Positions 30,329 to 39,931 of a stretch of 64,000 nt of DNA are shown one piece after another; position 1 is the first letter of the stretch; every line of letters starts with the position of its first letter. Position numbers and translations under genes: made by a program. Source of the stretch: Bordetella genomosp. 12 (GTDB lineage: Bacteria > Pseudomonadota > Gammaproteobacteria > Burkholderiales > Burkholderiaceae_B); assembly GCF_002261355.1 (NCBI RefSeq), contig NZ_NEVU01000002.1, forward strand, positions 310,001-374,000, in the 5' to 3' direction. Under the pieces are notes generated by a model. It ran no database searches, was not told the origin of the DNA, and saw only the letters and a program-made list of their open reading frames with translations.

Positions 30329-30443
30329 CGACGGAAGCTCCATGCGTAAGGAGCGCATATCGTAGGGGATCTTAGCTGTCTGTTTGCTTGATCCCGAGCC
30401 AATTATTGGGCTTTTTGATGAGAATTGTCGGTGGCGCGCAGGT

Positions 30444-30469
30444 CAGGCGAAGGCTTTGACCTTCGCCTG
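30444..30469 (-). terminator. Hairpin after the second cyanophycin synthetase gene
   Basis: A perfect 10-bp stem pairs CAGGCGAAGG (30444-30453) with CCTTCGCCTG (30460-30469) around a 6-nt loop, directly after the minus-strand stop at 30476. No T-tract follows on that strand, so it is a likely but not classical terminator. Confidence 0.6.
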
Positions 30470-30475
30470 CCGCCC

Positions 30476-33049
30476 TCAACGCTTCTCGGCGACGCGTTGA
30501 GCGATATGCGCCAGCGCTTCCTCGACCTGATCGACCAGAATCAGGCACAGGTCGCCCGGCGCCAGACGCGCCAGGGCGCGGTCGATGGCAATGAATTCAC
30601 CCCGGATTTCTTCGATGTGCGAGGCGCGGCGGGCCTGAGTCAGGCCCTGGCGCAGCAGGGCGATGACCTCGCCGTCCTCGCGCCCGCGCTGGCATTGGTC
30701 TTCGTAGAGCAGCACGTCGTCGAAGTGGTCGCCCAGAATCTCGGTCTGCTGGCGCAGATCTTCGTCGCGGCGATCGCCCGCGCCGCTGATGACGACGCTG
30801 CGCCGCTTGGCGGGCAGTGCGTCGACGGCTTTGACGAGCGCCAGAATGGCGTCCGGGTTGTGTCCATAGTCGGCAATCAGCGTGGCGCCGCCGTAGTCGA
30901 ACACATTGAAGCGGCCGGGTGCGGTCTGTGCATCGTTGACGAAGGTCTCCAGCGCCTGGCGGATATGCGCCCAGTCCAGGCCCAGGGCCCAGGCCGCGCC
31001 CACGCAGGCCATGGCATTCTCGACCTGGAAGGTGATGGTGCCGTCGCGCGTGAGCGGAATGCGGGCCAGGGGGAGGAGGATTTCTTCGCTGCCTTGCGCG
31101 GCGACGATATTGCTGCCTTCGCGATACACGACGCGCTTACCCTGGGCGCGGTGCGTGGCCATGAGAGGATGATTGCGATCCTGAGCGAAGTACGTGACTT
31201 CGCCCGGGCAGGCGCTGGCCATGTCGGCGACATGCGAGTCGGCGGCGTTGAGCACGGCCATCCCCTTGCTGCGCACATATTGCACGATCACCCGTTTGAC
31301 GACCGCCAGGTCCTCGACCGTGCTGATATAGCCCAGGCCGAGATGATCGCCCATGCCGATATTAGTCACGATGGCGACGTCACAGCGGTCAAAGGCCAGG
31401 CCTTCGCGCAGGATGCCGCCGCGCGCGGTCTCGAACACGGCCGCATCCACGTCGGGGTGCAGCAGGATGCGGCGCGCGCTGCGCGGGCCGCTGCAGTCGC
31501 CGGTGTCGATGCGGCGCTTGCCAACATAGACCCCGTCGGAGTTGGTCATGCCGACCCGTTTGCCGGTGCAGGCCAGGATGTGCGCCGACAAGCGCACGGT
31601 CGTGGTCTTGCCATTGGTGCCGGCCACGGCGATGACGGGAATGCGGGCATCGTCGCCGTCGCCGAACATCTGGCCAATGATGGCCTCGCCGACCGCGCGG
31701 CCCTTGCCGAACGACGGGTTCAAGTGCATGCGCAGGCCCGGCGCGGCATTGACCTCAACGACTCCGCCGTGCTGATCTTCCAGCGGCAGATGGACGGTCT
31801 CGGCCACCACGTCCACGCCGCAGATGTCCAGCCCGATCATGCGGGCTGCCGTGACGGCGCGCGCGGCGAGTTCAGGATGCACTTCGTCGGTGACATCGGT
31901 CGCCGAGCCGCCCGTGCTGAGGTTGGCGTTGTTGCGCAGTACGACCAGGGTGCCGGCCGGCGGGACGGTCTCAGGGGTATAGCCTTGCTTGCTCAGCACG
32001 CCCTGGGCGATGTCGTCCAGCCGGATCTTGGTCAGCGCGGTGGCATGTCCGTCGCCGCGCAAGGGGTCGGTATTGACCTCGGCCACCAGTTCGCGGATGG
32101 TGTGAACGCCATCACCCGTGACTTGCGGCGGATCGCGTCGCGAGGCCGCCACCAGCGTATTGCCGACCACCAGAAGGCGGAAATCGTGGCCGGGGATGTA
32201 GCGCTCGACGATGACTTCGGAGCTGATCTGCGCGGCGGCCTCGAAGGCGGCCAGGACGCGCTCGCGTGTTTCGATGTTGACCGCCACGCCGCGTCCCTGG
32301 CTGCCGTCGCGCGGCTTGACGACGACCGGGCCGCCCAATTCCTGGGCCGCTTCCCAGGCGGCATCGGCGTCTTCGACCGAGCGGCCCAGCGGCACGGGTA
32401 CACCGGCGGCGTCCAGCAGCATTTTGGTCAGGTCTTTGTCCTGCGCGATGGACTCAGCGATCGCGCTGGTCCGGTCGGTTTCGGCCGCCTGAATACGGCG
32501 TTGCCGGCTGCCCCAGCCGAATTGCACCATGCTGCCCTGGGTCAGCCGGTGAAACGGGATGCCGCGTGCGGTGGCCGCGTTGACGATGGAGCCGGTGGAC
32601 GGGCCAAGGCGCACGTCTTCGTCGAGCTCGCGCAGGCGGGCAAGCGCCTGGGGCAGGTCAAAGGGCTGGTCCTGGCGGGCAGCCTCGAGCAGCGCCTGGG
32701 CCAGCTCCATGGCCAGCCGGCCGACTTCTTCTTCGCTGTATTCGACCACGACCTGAAACACACCCGGTTCGATGGTCGGCGAGGTGCGGCCAAAAGTCAC
32801 GGGGCAGCCGGCATGGGCCTGCATGGCCAGGGCGCAGGCTTGCAGCACATGCGCCAGCGACACGGCGCCGCTGTGGCCCTCAGGGCGCAAGAGCCCTATC
32901 TGGGGAAAGCGCGCGCGCAGCCGTGCCTCGAAATCAGGCATGTCATCGAGAGAGCATTCATTGTCGGCGCAGGCCGCAATGGCTTCTATGGCGGTATTAC
33001 GGCTCCAGAGATTGGGGCCTCGCAGAGCGCGGATTCGGGAGACTTCCAT
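30476..33049 (-). CDS. cphA: Cyanophycin synthetase, second copy
   Basis: This 857-residue enzyme of the CphA family polymerises aspartate and arginine into the nitrogen reserve cyanophycin. It has an N-terminal domain, an ATP-grasp domain (about residues 190-450, with VVVKPRDGSQGRGV) and a C-terminal Mur-ligase-like ATPase with AGTNGKTTT. All key motifs are kept, so it should be active. It follows a longer CphA gene by 68 bp, and the two are related but clearly different, like the CphA/CphA-prime pairs of other proteobacteria. The ATG has AGGAA upstream. Confidence 0.93.
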   Translation of the reverse strand: MEVSRIRALRGPNLWSRNTAIEAIAACADNECSLDDMPDFEARLRARFPQIGLLRPEGHSGAVSLAHVLQACALAMQAHAGCPVTFGRTSPTIEPGVFQVVVEYSEEEVGRLAMELAQALLEAARQDQPFDLPQALARLRELDEDVRLGPSTGSIVNAATARGIPFHRLTQGSMVQFGWGSRQRRIQAAETDRTSAIAESIAQDKDLTKMLLDAAGVPVPLGRSVEDADAAWEAAQELGGPVVVKPRDGSQGRGVAVNIETRERVLAAFEAAAQISSEVIVERYIPGHDFRLLVVGNTLVAASRRDPPQVTGDGVHTIRELVAEVNTDPLRGDGHATALTKIRLDDIAQGVLSKQGYTPETVPPAGTLVVLRNNANLSTGGSATDVTDEVHPELAARAVTAARMIGLDICGVDVVAETVHLPLEDQHGGVVEVNAAPGLRMHLNPSFGKGRAVGEAIIGQMFGDGDDARIPVIAVAGTNGKTTTVRLSAHILACTGKRVGMTNSDGVYVGKRRIDTGDCSGPRSARRILLHPDVDAAVFETARGGILREGLAFDRCDVAIVTNIGMGDHLGLGYISTVEDLAVVKRVIVQYVRSKGMAVLNAADSHVADMASACPGEVTYFAQDRNHPLMATHRAQGKRVVYREGSNIVAAQGSEEILLPLARIPLTRDGTITFQVENAMACVGAAWALGLDWAHIRQALETFVNDAQTAPGRFNVFDYGGATLIADYGHNPDAILALVKAVDALPAKRRSVVISGAGDRRDEDLRQQTEILGDHFDDVLLYEDQCQRGREDGEVIALLRQGLTQARRASHIEEIRGEFIAIDRALARLAPGDLCLILVDQVEEALAHIAQRVAEKR

Positions 33050-33117
33050 GGCAGGCTTTCCTGTCGTCGAAGCGCGCCGCCGGGAGGCGGCGCCTATAGA
33101 GTGTTTGTCGGTCGTTG

Positions 33118-35730
33118 TTATTGTTGAATCCAGCGGCGCACCAGGTCGATGGTGGGGCCGGAGAAGGCTTCATCGGATTGCAGCAGGATGAAGTCATCGC
33201 TGGCCAGCCCATCGAGCACGTGCTCGATGGCGCGCGCGTGATCGGGTTCGTCCACGATCTGTACCGCACGTCCGCAGTCCTGCAGGCCCTGGCGCAGCAG
33301 CGCTCGCGCCTGACCGGCCGGACGACGGCTTTTTACGGTGGTGTCGTCATAGAGCACCACGAGGTCGAAAAGTTGCCCCAAAAGGCGGCCTTGCTCGAGC
33401 AGGTCGGCGTCGCGGCGGTCGGCGCCCGCCGAGTAGACGGCTACCCGGCGCTTGGCGGGAAAGCGTTGCACAGCCGCGGCCAGCGCGCGCAGCCCCGAGG
33501 CGTTGTGCACATCATCGACCACGACGGTGACGGCGTCGCGCTCGAACACCGTGAACTGCCAGGGGGCGTCGGCCTGATCGATGTCGAAGGTTTCAATGCC
33601 GGCGCGAATCAGCTCGACCGCGATATCCAGGGCCCAGGCCGCGGCCACGGCCGCCAGCACGTTCTCGGTCTGGAAGTCCACGCGCGCGCCATGCGTGAGC
33701 GGCACCGCGGCGATAGCGGCGAGTCTTTCTTCTTGCGTGCCGCGAGCCAGCACGATCTGGCCTTCGCGGATGAACACCGCACGCTTGCCTTCGGCGCGGT
33801 GTTGCACCAAGGCGGGAAGTTGCGGGTCGATGCCGAAGAACAGCACCTCGCCATCGCAGAGTTCGGCCATTTCCACCACGCGCGGATCGCGTGCATTGAG
33901 CACGGCAGCGCCCGAGGGCAGAACGACGTCGACCTGGGTGCGAAACACCGTGAACAGACGCTCGGTCTCGTTGATGTCGAAGTCGCCCAGATGGTCGCCC
34001 TCGTCGATGTTGGTCACCACGCCGACCTGGCAGCGGTCATAGGCCAGGCCCTGACCCAGAATGACGGCGCTGTCGTTCTCGATGACCGCGGCTTCGACAT
34101 TGCGGTTCATGAGGACGCGGCGGCCCGCCGCCCAGTTGGCGCAATCGCCTTTCTGCACCAGGCGTTTGTTCAGGTAGAGGCCCTCGCTGCAGGCCAGGCC
34201 GGTCTGTTTGCCCGACAGGTGCAGCAAACGGCTGATCAGGCGCGCCACTACGGTCTTGCCGTTGGTGCCCGTCACGCCCACGATGGGAATGCGGCCATCT
34301 TCGCCTTCGGGGAAGAGATGGTCGACGATGGCGCGGCCGACCGGGCGCGGGGCGCCGTCGGCGGGTTTCAGGTGCATCAGCAGGCCAGGGCCGGCATTGA
34401 CTTCGACGATGGCCCCGCGCTGTTCTTCGAGCGGACGCGAAATGTCTTCGGCGACCAGGTCCACGCCGGCGACATCCAGGCCGACCGCGCGGGCCGCGAG
34501 GGCCACGAGCTCGGCGGTGTCGGGGTGGACTCGGTCGGTGACATCGAAGGCCACGTTGCCGCTGCGCTGGATCAAGACGCGCCGGCCGGCAGCCGGCACG
34601 CTGTCGGCGCTAAGGCCCTGGCGGGCGATTTCGAGCCGGGCCGCGGAATCCAGCCGCACCGGATTGAGCGGGTGGTCCTCGGTGCGCCCGCGACGCGGGT
34701 CGGTATTGATCTGGCTGTCGATCAGGTCTTGGACCGTGGAGCTGCCGTCACCGGTGATCCAGGCGGGCTCGCCGGCGGCCGCGGCCACCAGGCGGTCTCC
34801 GACCACCAGCAAGCGGTGCTCATTGCCGGGCACGAAGCGCTCGACGATGACGCCGCTGCCTTCATCCACCGCCACCGCATAGGCCGATTCGACCTCCTCG
34901 CGGCTGGACAGATTGGTGAACACCCCGCGGCCATGATTGCCGTCATAGGGTTTGACGACCACGGGCAGGCCGATGCTTTCGGCGGCTTGCCAGGCCTGTT
35001 CGACGCTGTCGACCAATTGGCCCTCGGGCACGGGCACGCCGCAGGTCTGCAGCACGCTCTTGGTCAGGTCTTTGTCGCGCGAGATGCCTTCGGCGATGGC
35101 GCTGGTGCGGTCGGTTTCGGCCGTCCAGATGCGGCGCTGGCGCGCGCCGTAGCCGAATTGCACCAGGTTGCCTTCGAACAGGCGCGTGTAGGCGATGTCG
35201 CGATCATCGGCGGCATCCACGATGCAGGCCGTGCTGGGCCCCAGGCAGTGACGGTCCACCAGACGGCGCAGATCCGATACGGCCTGCTCGACATCAAACG
35301 GACGGTCTTCGATGGCGGCCATGACCAGGTCGCGGGCCGTGGACAGCGCGGCGCGGGTCACCACCTCGTGCCAGGCGCGCACGACGACTTTGTACACACC
35401 CACCGTGGATGTTTCGCGCGCTTTGCCGAAGCCGCCGGGCAGTCCGGCCAGGTTTTGCAGCTCCAGCGTGACATGTTCCAGGATGTGCGCCGGCCAGGTG
35501 CCTTCGCGCAGGCGCTGCAGAAAACCGCCGCGCACGCCCGGGCTGCAACGGTGTTCGATCAGCGTGGGCAGCCAGGCGGTCAGGCGTTCATAAAAGCCCG
35601 GAATGACATTGGAGGGGCACTCTTCCAGCGCGCCGATGTCGACCCACGCCTCGAGCACGGGACGATACGTCCAAATGTTCGGGCCGCGCAAAGCCACGAC
35701 ATCGAGAAATTCAATGTCCTTCTTTTTCAT
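33118..35730 (-). CDS. cphA: Cyanophycin synthetase, first copy
   Basis: This 870-residue CphA ligates Asp and Arg, with ATP, onto growing cyanophycin. The ATP-grasp domain spans about residues 200-470 (VVVKPYDGNHGRGVF) and the Mur-ligase P-loop GTNGKT is at 488-493. The N-terminus MKKKDIEFLDVVALRGPNIW is characteristic of CphA and fixes the start at 35730, 30 residues inside the longest frame. It is the promoter-proximal gene of the tandem pair and diverges from an ABC transporter. No cyanophycinase gene is in view. Confidence 0.95.
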   Translation of the reverse strand: MKKKDIEFLDVVALRGPNIWTYRPVLEAWVDIGALEECPSNVIPGFYERLTAWLPTLIEHRCSPGVRGGFLQRLREGTWPAHILEHVTLELQNLAGLPGGFGKARETSTVGVYKVVVRAWHEVVTRAALSTARDLVMAAIEDRPFDVEQAVSDLRRLVDRHCLGPSTACIVDAADDRDIAYTRLFEGNLVQFGYGARQRRIWTAETDRTSAIAEGISRDKDLTKSVLQTCGVPVPEGQLVDSVEQAWQAAESIGLPVVVKPYDGNHGRGVFTNLSSREEVESAYAVAVDEGSGVIVERFVPGNEHRLLVVGDRLVAAAAGEPAWITGDGSSTVQDLIDSQINTDPRRGRTEDHPLNPVRLDSAARLEIARQGLSADSVPAAGRRVLIQRSGNVAFDVTDRVHPDTAELVALAARAVGLDVAGVDLVAEDISRPLEEQRGAIVEVNAGPGLLMHLKPADGAPRPVGRAIVDHLFPEGEDGRIPIVGVTGTNGKTVVARLISRLLHLSGKQTGLACSEGLYLNKRLVQKGDCANWAAGRRVLMNRNVEAAVIENDSAVILGQGLAYDRCQVGVVTNIDEGDHLGDFDINETERLFTVFRTQVDVVLPSGAAVLNARDPRVVEMAELCDGEVLFFGIDPQLPALVQHRAEGKRAVFIREGQIVLARGTQEERLAAIAAVPLTHGARVDFQTENVLAAVAAAWALDIAVELIRAGIETFDIDQADAPWQFTVFERDAVTVVVDDVHNASGLRALAAAVQRFPAKRRVAVYSAGADRRDADLLEQGRLLGQLFDLVVLYDDTTVKSRRPAGQARALLRQGLQDCGRAVQIVDEPDHARAIEHVLDGLASDDFILLQSDEAFSGPTIDLVRRWIQQ

Positions 35731-35995
35731 GATTCGTTCTTTGGTTATGGCGCTTGGCTCGCGCAGGGAATCCGGGTCGCGAGTCGGTCCGGAGGGCGCA
35801 CGGAGAAAATGAAGTGCCAAGCGGGATTATGCGGGGGTATTTCCTACGGTGGAAAATATGAAAACCGGCTGCTACTATACGCCGCCTTTTCGGCCATATA
35901 AACTCGCGTTGTTGTAAGGAACGGACAGGTTTTCCGCCCTTGGTGGGGCAGGATGCCGCCAAGGCGGGTCGAAGCTTGGCTCGAAACGCGTTCTG

Positions 35996-38272
35996 ATGAA
36001 AAAACACGATCCTAATTCCGGCGCTCTGGGGCGCGAGTTACCTGCGAAATGGCAAGCCGATGTCGACGCTGAGTTGCACGCCGGCGAGACGCTGCTGGGC
36101 TGGCTTGAGACCGATCTTGACGCACGTCTGTGCTTTCGTCCAGGCCTGGTACTGGTAACAGACAGCCGCTTGCTGGCCCGCGCACCCGAAGACGGTCAGT
36201 GGCGCGCCTATCCGTTCGCCCCTGGCCAGCACCTCAGCCTGCAGGACCACGCTGGCGCCGTCTGTCTGGAGCTGGATGACGGCCATGAACGGCTCGGCCA
36301 GTGGCGGTTTACCCTGGGCCGTAACCCGGCCGCGCTGAAGCTGCTGACGGCTTTCGAGGGCCAGCAGGCCTTGCGGCTGTCGCAGACCGTGGCGCCAATC
36401 CAACAGGAAGCCGTCTGCCCGACCTGCCAGAATCCCATTCCCCAAGGTCAGGACGACTGTCCCACGTGTGACGAGGAGGCGCAACCCTCTTCGACCTGGG
36501 CCTTGCTGCGGCTTTGGCGCTTCGCCCATCCCTATCGCTTCCCGCTGATCAGCGGCTTCATCCTGACGCTGTTGGCCACCGCCGCCACGCTGGTGCCGCC
36601 TTACCTCACCATGCCTCTGATGGATGAGGTGCTGATTCCGTTCCAGAACGGGGAAGTCATCGATTACAACAAGGTGCGGCTCTATTTGGGCGGGCTGTTG
36701 GCATCTGCGCTGGTCGCCTGGGCCCTAGGATGGGCGCGCACCTATATTCTGGCCTGGGTGAGCGAGCGCATCGGGGCCGACTTGCGCACCACGACCTACG
36801 CGCATCTGCAGACCCTGTCGCTGGAGTATTTCGGCGGCAAGCGTACCGGAGACCTGATGGCGCGCATCGGCAGCGAGAGCGACCGCATCTGCGTCTTCAT
36901 GTCCTTGCATCTGCTGGACTTCGCCACCGATGTGCTCATGATCACCATGACCGCGGTGATTCTGTTCACGATCAATCCCTGGCTGGCGCTCGTCACCTTG
37001 CTGCCGCTGCCCTTCATCATGTGGATGATCCACGTGGTGCGGGATCGTCTGCGCCATGGCTTCGAGAAGGTGGACCGCATCTGGGGCGAGATCACCAATG
37101 TCCTGGCCGATACGATTCCGGGCATTCGCGTGGTCAAGGCCTTTGCGCAGGAAAAGCGCGAGGTGCAGCGTTTTCGCGAGGCGAACAACCGCAATCTGGA
37201 GGTCAACGACCGGGTCAACACCGTGTGGTCGCTGTTCTCGCCCACGGTCACGCTGCTGACCGAAATCGGCTTGCTGATTGTGTGGATCTTCGGCATCTGG
37301 CAGGTCTCGCAGAAGCAGATTACCGTCGGCGTGCTGGCGGCGTTTCTGGCTTACATCGGGCGCTTCTATACCCGTCTGGATTCCATGAGCCGCATCGTGT
37401 CGGTCACGCAAAAGGCGGCCGCCGGCGCCAAGCGCATTTTCGATATTCTCGATCACGTCTCCAGCGTACCGGAGCCGCAGAAACCGGTGACTTTGCCCCC
37501 GGTGCAAGGGCGCATCGAGTTGCGCGATGTGGGCTTCCGGTATGGCAACCGTTCGGTCATCCGGGGCATGAACCTGGCTATCGCGCCCGGAGAAATGATA
37601 GGTCTGGTGGGCCACAGCGGGTCGGGCAAGAGCACGCTGATCAATTTGATCTGCCGCTTCTACGATGTCTCCGAGGGAGCCATTCTGGTCGATGGCCTGG
37701 ATATCCGGTCGCTGCGTGTCGCCGATTACCGCGGCAACATCGGGCTGGTGCTGCAAGAGCCTTTTCTGTTTTTCGGCACCATTGCCGAGAACATCGCTTA
37801 CGGCAAACCCGAGGCCACCCGTGAAGAGATCATCGCGGCGGCGCGAGCCGCGCACGCTCACGAGTTCATCTTGCGGCTGCCGCACGGTTATGACTCGTTG
37901 GTGGGCGAGCGCGGGCAGGCCTTGTCCGGCGGTGAGCGCCAGCGCATCTCCATCGCCCGCGCCTTGCTGATCGACCCGCGTATCCTCATCCTCGATGAGG
38001 CGACCTCGTCGGTGGACACCACCACCGAGAAAGAAATCCAGAAGGCGCTGGACAATCTGGTACGCGGGCGCACCACACTGGCCATCGCGCACCGCCTGAG
38101 CACGTTGCGGCGCGCCAACCGGCTGGTCGTGCTGGACCGGGGCCGCATTGTCGAAGAGGGCACGCATGAGGTCCTGATGGCGGCCGAGGGGGCTTACTAC
38201 AAGCTCTACCAGGCGCAGGCCCGCAACAATGAAAACGAGGGCGGCGATGGCGACATCGCCGAGGTGGCATGA
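35996..38272 (+). CDS. ABC exporter (fused permease-ATPase), cyanophycin-associated
   Basis: This 758-residue half-transporter has an unusual N-terminal cytosolic region of about 165 residues. That region carries two CPTC knuckles (CPTCQNPIPQGQDDCPTC), likely a zinc ribbon. Six transmembrane helices (about residues 175-470) and an ATPase domain follow. The ATPase has Walker A GHSGSGKST, signature LSGGERQRIS and Walker B ILILDEATSSVD. It is coupled to a DUF1854 gene (ATGA overlap) and diverges from cphA. The pair is repeatedly found next to cyanophycin genes. The substrate is unknown. Confidence 0.88.
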   Translation: MKKHDPNSGALGRELPAKWQADVDAELHAGETLLGWLETDLDARLCFRPGLVLVTDSRLLARAPEDGQWRAYPFAPGQHLSLQDHAGAVCLELDDGHERLGQWRFTLGRNPAALKLLTAFEGQQALRLSQTVAPIQQEAVCPTCQNPIPQGQDDCPTCDEEAQPSSTWALLRLWRFAHPYRFPLISGFILTLLATAATLVPPYLTMPLMDEVLIPFQNGEVIDYNKVRLYLGGLLASALVAWALGWARTYILAWVSERIGADLRTTTYAHLQTLSLEYFGGKRTGDLMARIGSESDRICVFMSLHLLDFATDVLMITMTAVILFTINPWLALVTLLPLPFIMWMIHVVRDRLRHGFEKVDRIWGEITNVLADTIPGIRVVKAFAQEKREVQRFREANNRNLEVNDRVNTVWSLFSPTVTLLTEIGLLIVWIFGIWQVSQKQITVGVLAAFLAYIGRFYTRLDSMSRIVSVTQKAAAGAKRIFDILDHVSSVPEPQKPVTLPPVQGRIELRDVGFRYGNRSVIRGMNLAIAPGEMIGLVGHSGSGKSTLINLICRFYDVSEGAILVDGLDIRSLRVADYRGNIGLVLQEPFLFFGTIAENIAYGKPEATREEIIAAARAAHAHEFILRLPHGYDSLVGERGQALSGGERQRISIARALLIDPRILILDEATSSVDTTTEKEIQKALDNLVRGRTTLAIAHRLSTLRRANRLVVLDRGRIVEEGTHEVLMAAEGAYYKLYQAQARNNENEGGDGDIAEVA

Positions 38273-38748
38273 CGGGGCGCGGCAAGGCGATGGAGTTTCA
38301 GTTGCGGCGCAATGAGATGGGCAAGCTGGTGCTCACGCTCAATGGCCAGACGCACGACGGCGTGATGCCGGTGCGGGCTTTCCCCATCAGCGCGCCGGCG
38401 GGCGGCTTGTCTCTGGTGACCCACGATGGGCGCGAGGTGCTGTGGCTGGACAGCCTCGACAGCGCGCCAGCGGCTGCGCGCGCCTTGATCGAGGAGGATC
38501 TGGCCGGGCGCGAGTTCATGCCCGAGATCCGGCGCATCGCCTCGGTGTCCACCTATGCCACGCCGTCGACCTGGCAAGTCGAGACGGATCGTGGTGACAC
38601 GCAGTTCGTGCTGCGCGGCGAGGAAGACATCCGTCGCCTGGCCGGTCAGACGCTGCTGATCTCCGACAGCCACGGCATCCATTATCTGATCCGCGACGCC
38701 TTGGCGCTGGACCGCCACAGCCGCAAGATACTCGACCGCTTTCTCTAG
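38269..38748 (+). CDS. DUF1854 family protein
   Basis: This 159-residue soluble protein of DUF1854 is found mainly beside the zinc-ribbon ABC transporter and cyanophycin synthetases. Recognisable segments are PVRAFPISAPAGGLSLVTHDGREVLWLDSLD and TDRGDTQFVLRGEEDIRRL. Its ATG overlaps the ABC stop. No catalytic motif is visible. It may be an accessory or regulatory partner of the transporter; this is inference from context. Confidence 0.85.
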   Translation: MTGRGKAMEFQLRRNEMGKLVLTLNGQTHDGVMPVRAFPISAPAGGLSLVTHDGREVLWLDSLDSAPAAARALIEEDLAGREFMPEIRRIASVSTYATPSTWQVETDRGDTQFVLRGEEDIRRLAGQTLLISDSHGIHYLIRDALALDRHSRKILDRFL

Positions 38749-39878
38749 TCGCCCCGGCGCAGCGGCGTATGCCGCGCCAGTTCATCCAGATATTCATTCA
38801 CGGCCGTGGTTTCGCGGCCCAGAAAGTCGTCGATTGCCGCGGCAAACCTCGGGTCGGCGATCCAATGCGCCGATTGCGTGGGGACGGGCATGAGGCCGCG
38901 GGCCATCTTGTGTTCGCCCTGCGCGCCGCCTTCAAAGCGGCTCAAGCCCTGCCTGATGCAGTATTCGATGGCCTGCATATAGCAGGTCTCGAAGTGCAGG
39001 CCGGGCAGGAACTGCATCGTGCCCCAGTAGCGTCCGTATAAGGCATCCCCGCCGCGCAGGTTCAGGGCGCAGGCAAGGGGCTGTCCTTGCCGGTGCGCCA
39101 GCACGAGCACCAGGCTGTCGGACTGCTCGGCCAGCAGGCGTTCGAAGAACGCCGCCGTCAAGTAGGGCGGGTTGCCATGCTCGAGATAGGTGCGTTCATA
39201 GCAGGCATAGAAAAAAGCCAGTTCCGCCGTGCCGATCTGCCGCCCGCTCAGATGCTGGAAACTCACCCCCTGGGCATGGACTTTCTTTCTGTCCTGACGC
39301 AGTTTTTTGCGCTTGTCATGGTTAAAACCCGCCAGAAATGAATCGAAGTCCGCATGCCCTGCATTGCGCCAATGGAATTGCACGCCCTCGCGTACCAGAC
39401 AGCCCGCCTGGCGCAGGGCGGCGATGTCATCGGGCGGCGCGAACAGCACATGCAGGGAGGACAGCTTCAACGTCGAGGCCAGGTCGACCAGTCCTTGCGC
39501 GAGTAGGCGCCGGGCCGGGGCATCGACGGCGAGCAGGCGCGGCCCGGGCACCGGTGTGAAGGGCACGGCAGCCAGCAACTTTGGGTAGTAGCGCAAGCCA
39601 TGGCGTTCGTAGGCGTCTGCCCAGGCGTGGTCAAAGACGTATTCGCCCCGGGAGTGGGTTTTGAGATAGAGCGGCACCGCACCGGCCAACTGTCCGGCGT
39701 GGTGCAGGGTCAGGAAAAACGGCGTCCAGCCGCTGCGCGGGCTGGCGCAACCCGTTTCGTGCAGCGCCGAAAAATAGGCGTGCGACAGCGTGGGGTGCTC
39801 GCCTGCCAGCCTGTCCCATTGACGGGGATCGAGACTGGCCAGGGGGGTGTCGACTTGCAGGCGGTAAGCGTCATCCAT
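38745..39878 (-). CDS. GNAT-superfamily acyltransferase (DUF482, FemAB-like)
   Basis: This 377-residue protein has the DUF482 pattern: AGEHPTLSHAYFSALHETGCASPRSGW, VPLYLKTHSRGEYVFDHAW and HETCYMQ-type segments. The fold is like FemAB peptidyl transferases and GNAT acetyltransferases. The substrate is unknown. It converges with the DUF1854 gene by 4 bp overlap and diverges from the DUF455 gene. It shows no clear link to cyanophycin beyond position. Confidence 0.85.
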   Translation of the reverse strand: MDDAYRLQVDTPLASLDPRQWDRLAGEHPTLSHAYFSALHETGCASPRSGWTPFFLTLHHAGQLAGAVPLYLKTHSRGEYVFDHAWADAYERHGLRYYPKLLAAVPFTPVPGPRLLAVDAPARRLLAQGLVDLASTLKLSSLHVLFAPPDDIAALRQAGCLVREGVQFHWRNAGHADFDSFLAGFNHDKRKKLRQDRKKVHAQGVSFQHLSGRQIGTAELAFFYACYERTYLEHGNPPYLTAAFFERLLAEQSDSLVLVLAHRQGQPLACALNLRGGDALYGRYWGTMQFLPGLHFETCYMQAIEYCIRQGLSRFEGGAQGEHKMARGLMPVPTQSAHWIADPRFAAAIDDFLGRETTAVNEYLDELARHTPLRRGD

Positions 39879-39931
39879 GCCGCAATGATAAAGTCCCGGC
39901 GAGATGCGCGAAGCGCGACAACAGGAACACG

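Noticed and set aside
30425-33127. 900-codon plus-strand frame opposite the second cphA
   Set aside because: It is a GC-driven shadow; repeated His/Asp/Gly/Val composition and no motif support a non-coding frame.
33115-35901. 928-codon plus-strand frame opposite the first cphA
   Set aside because: It is a shadow of cphA for the same reasons.
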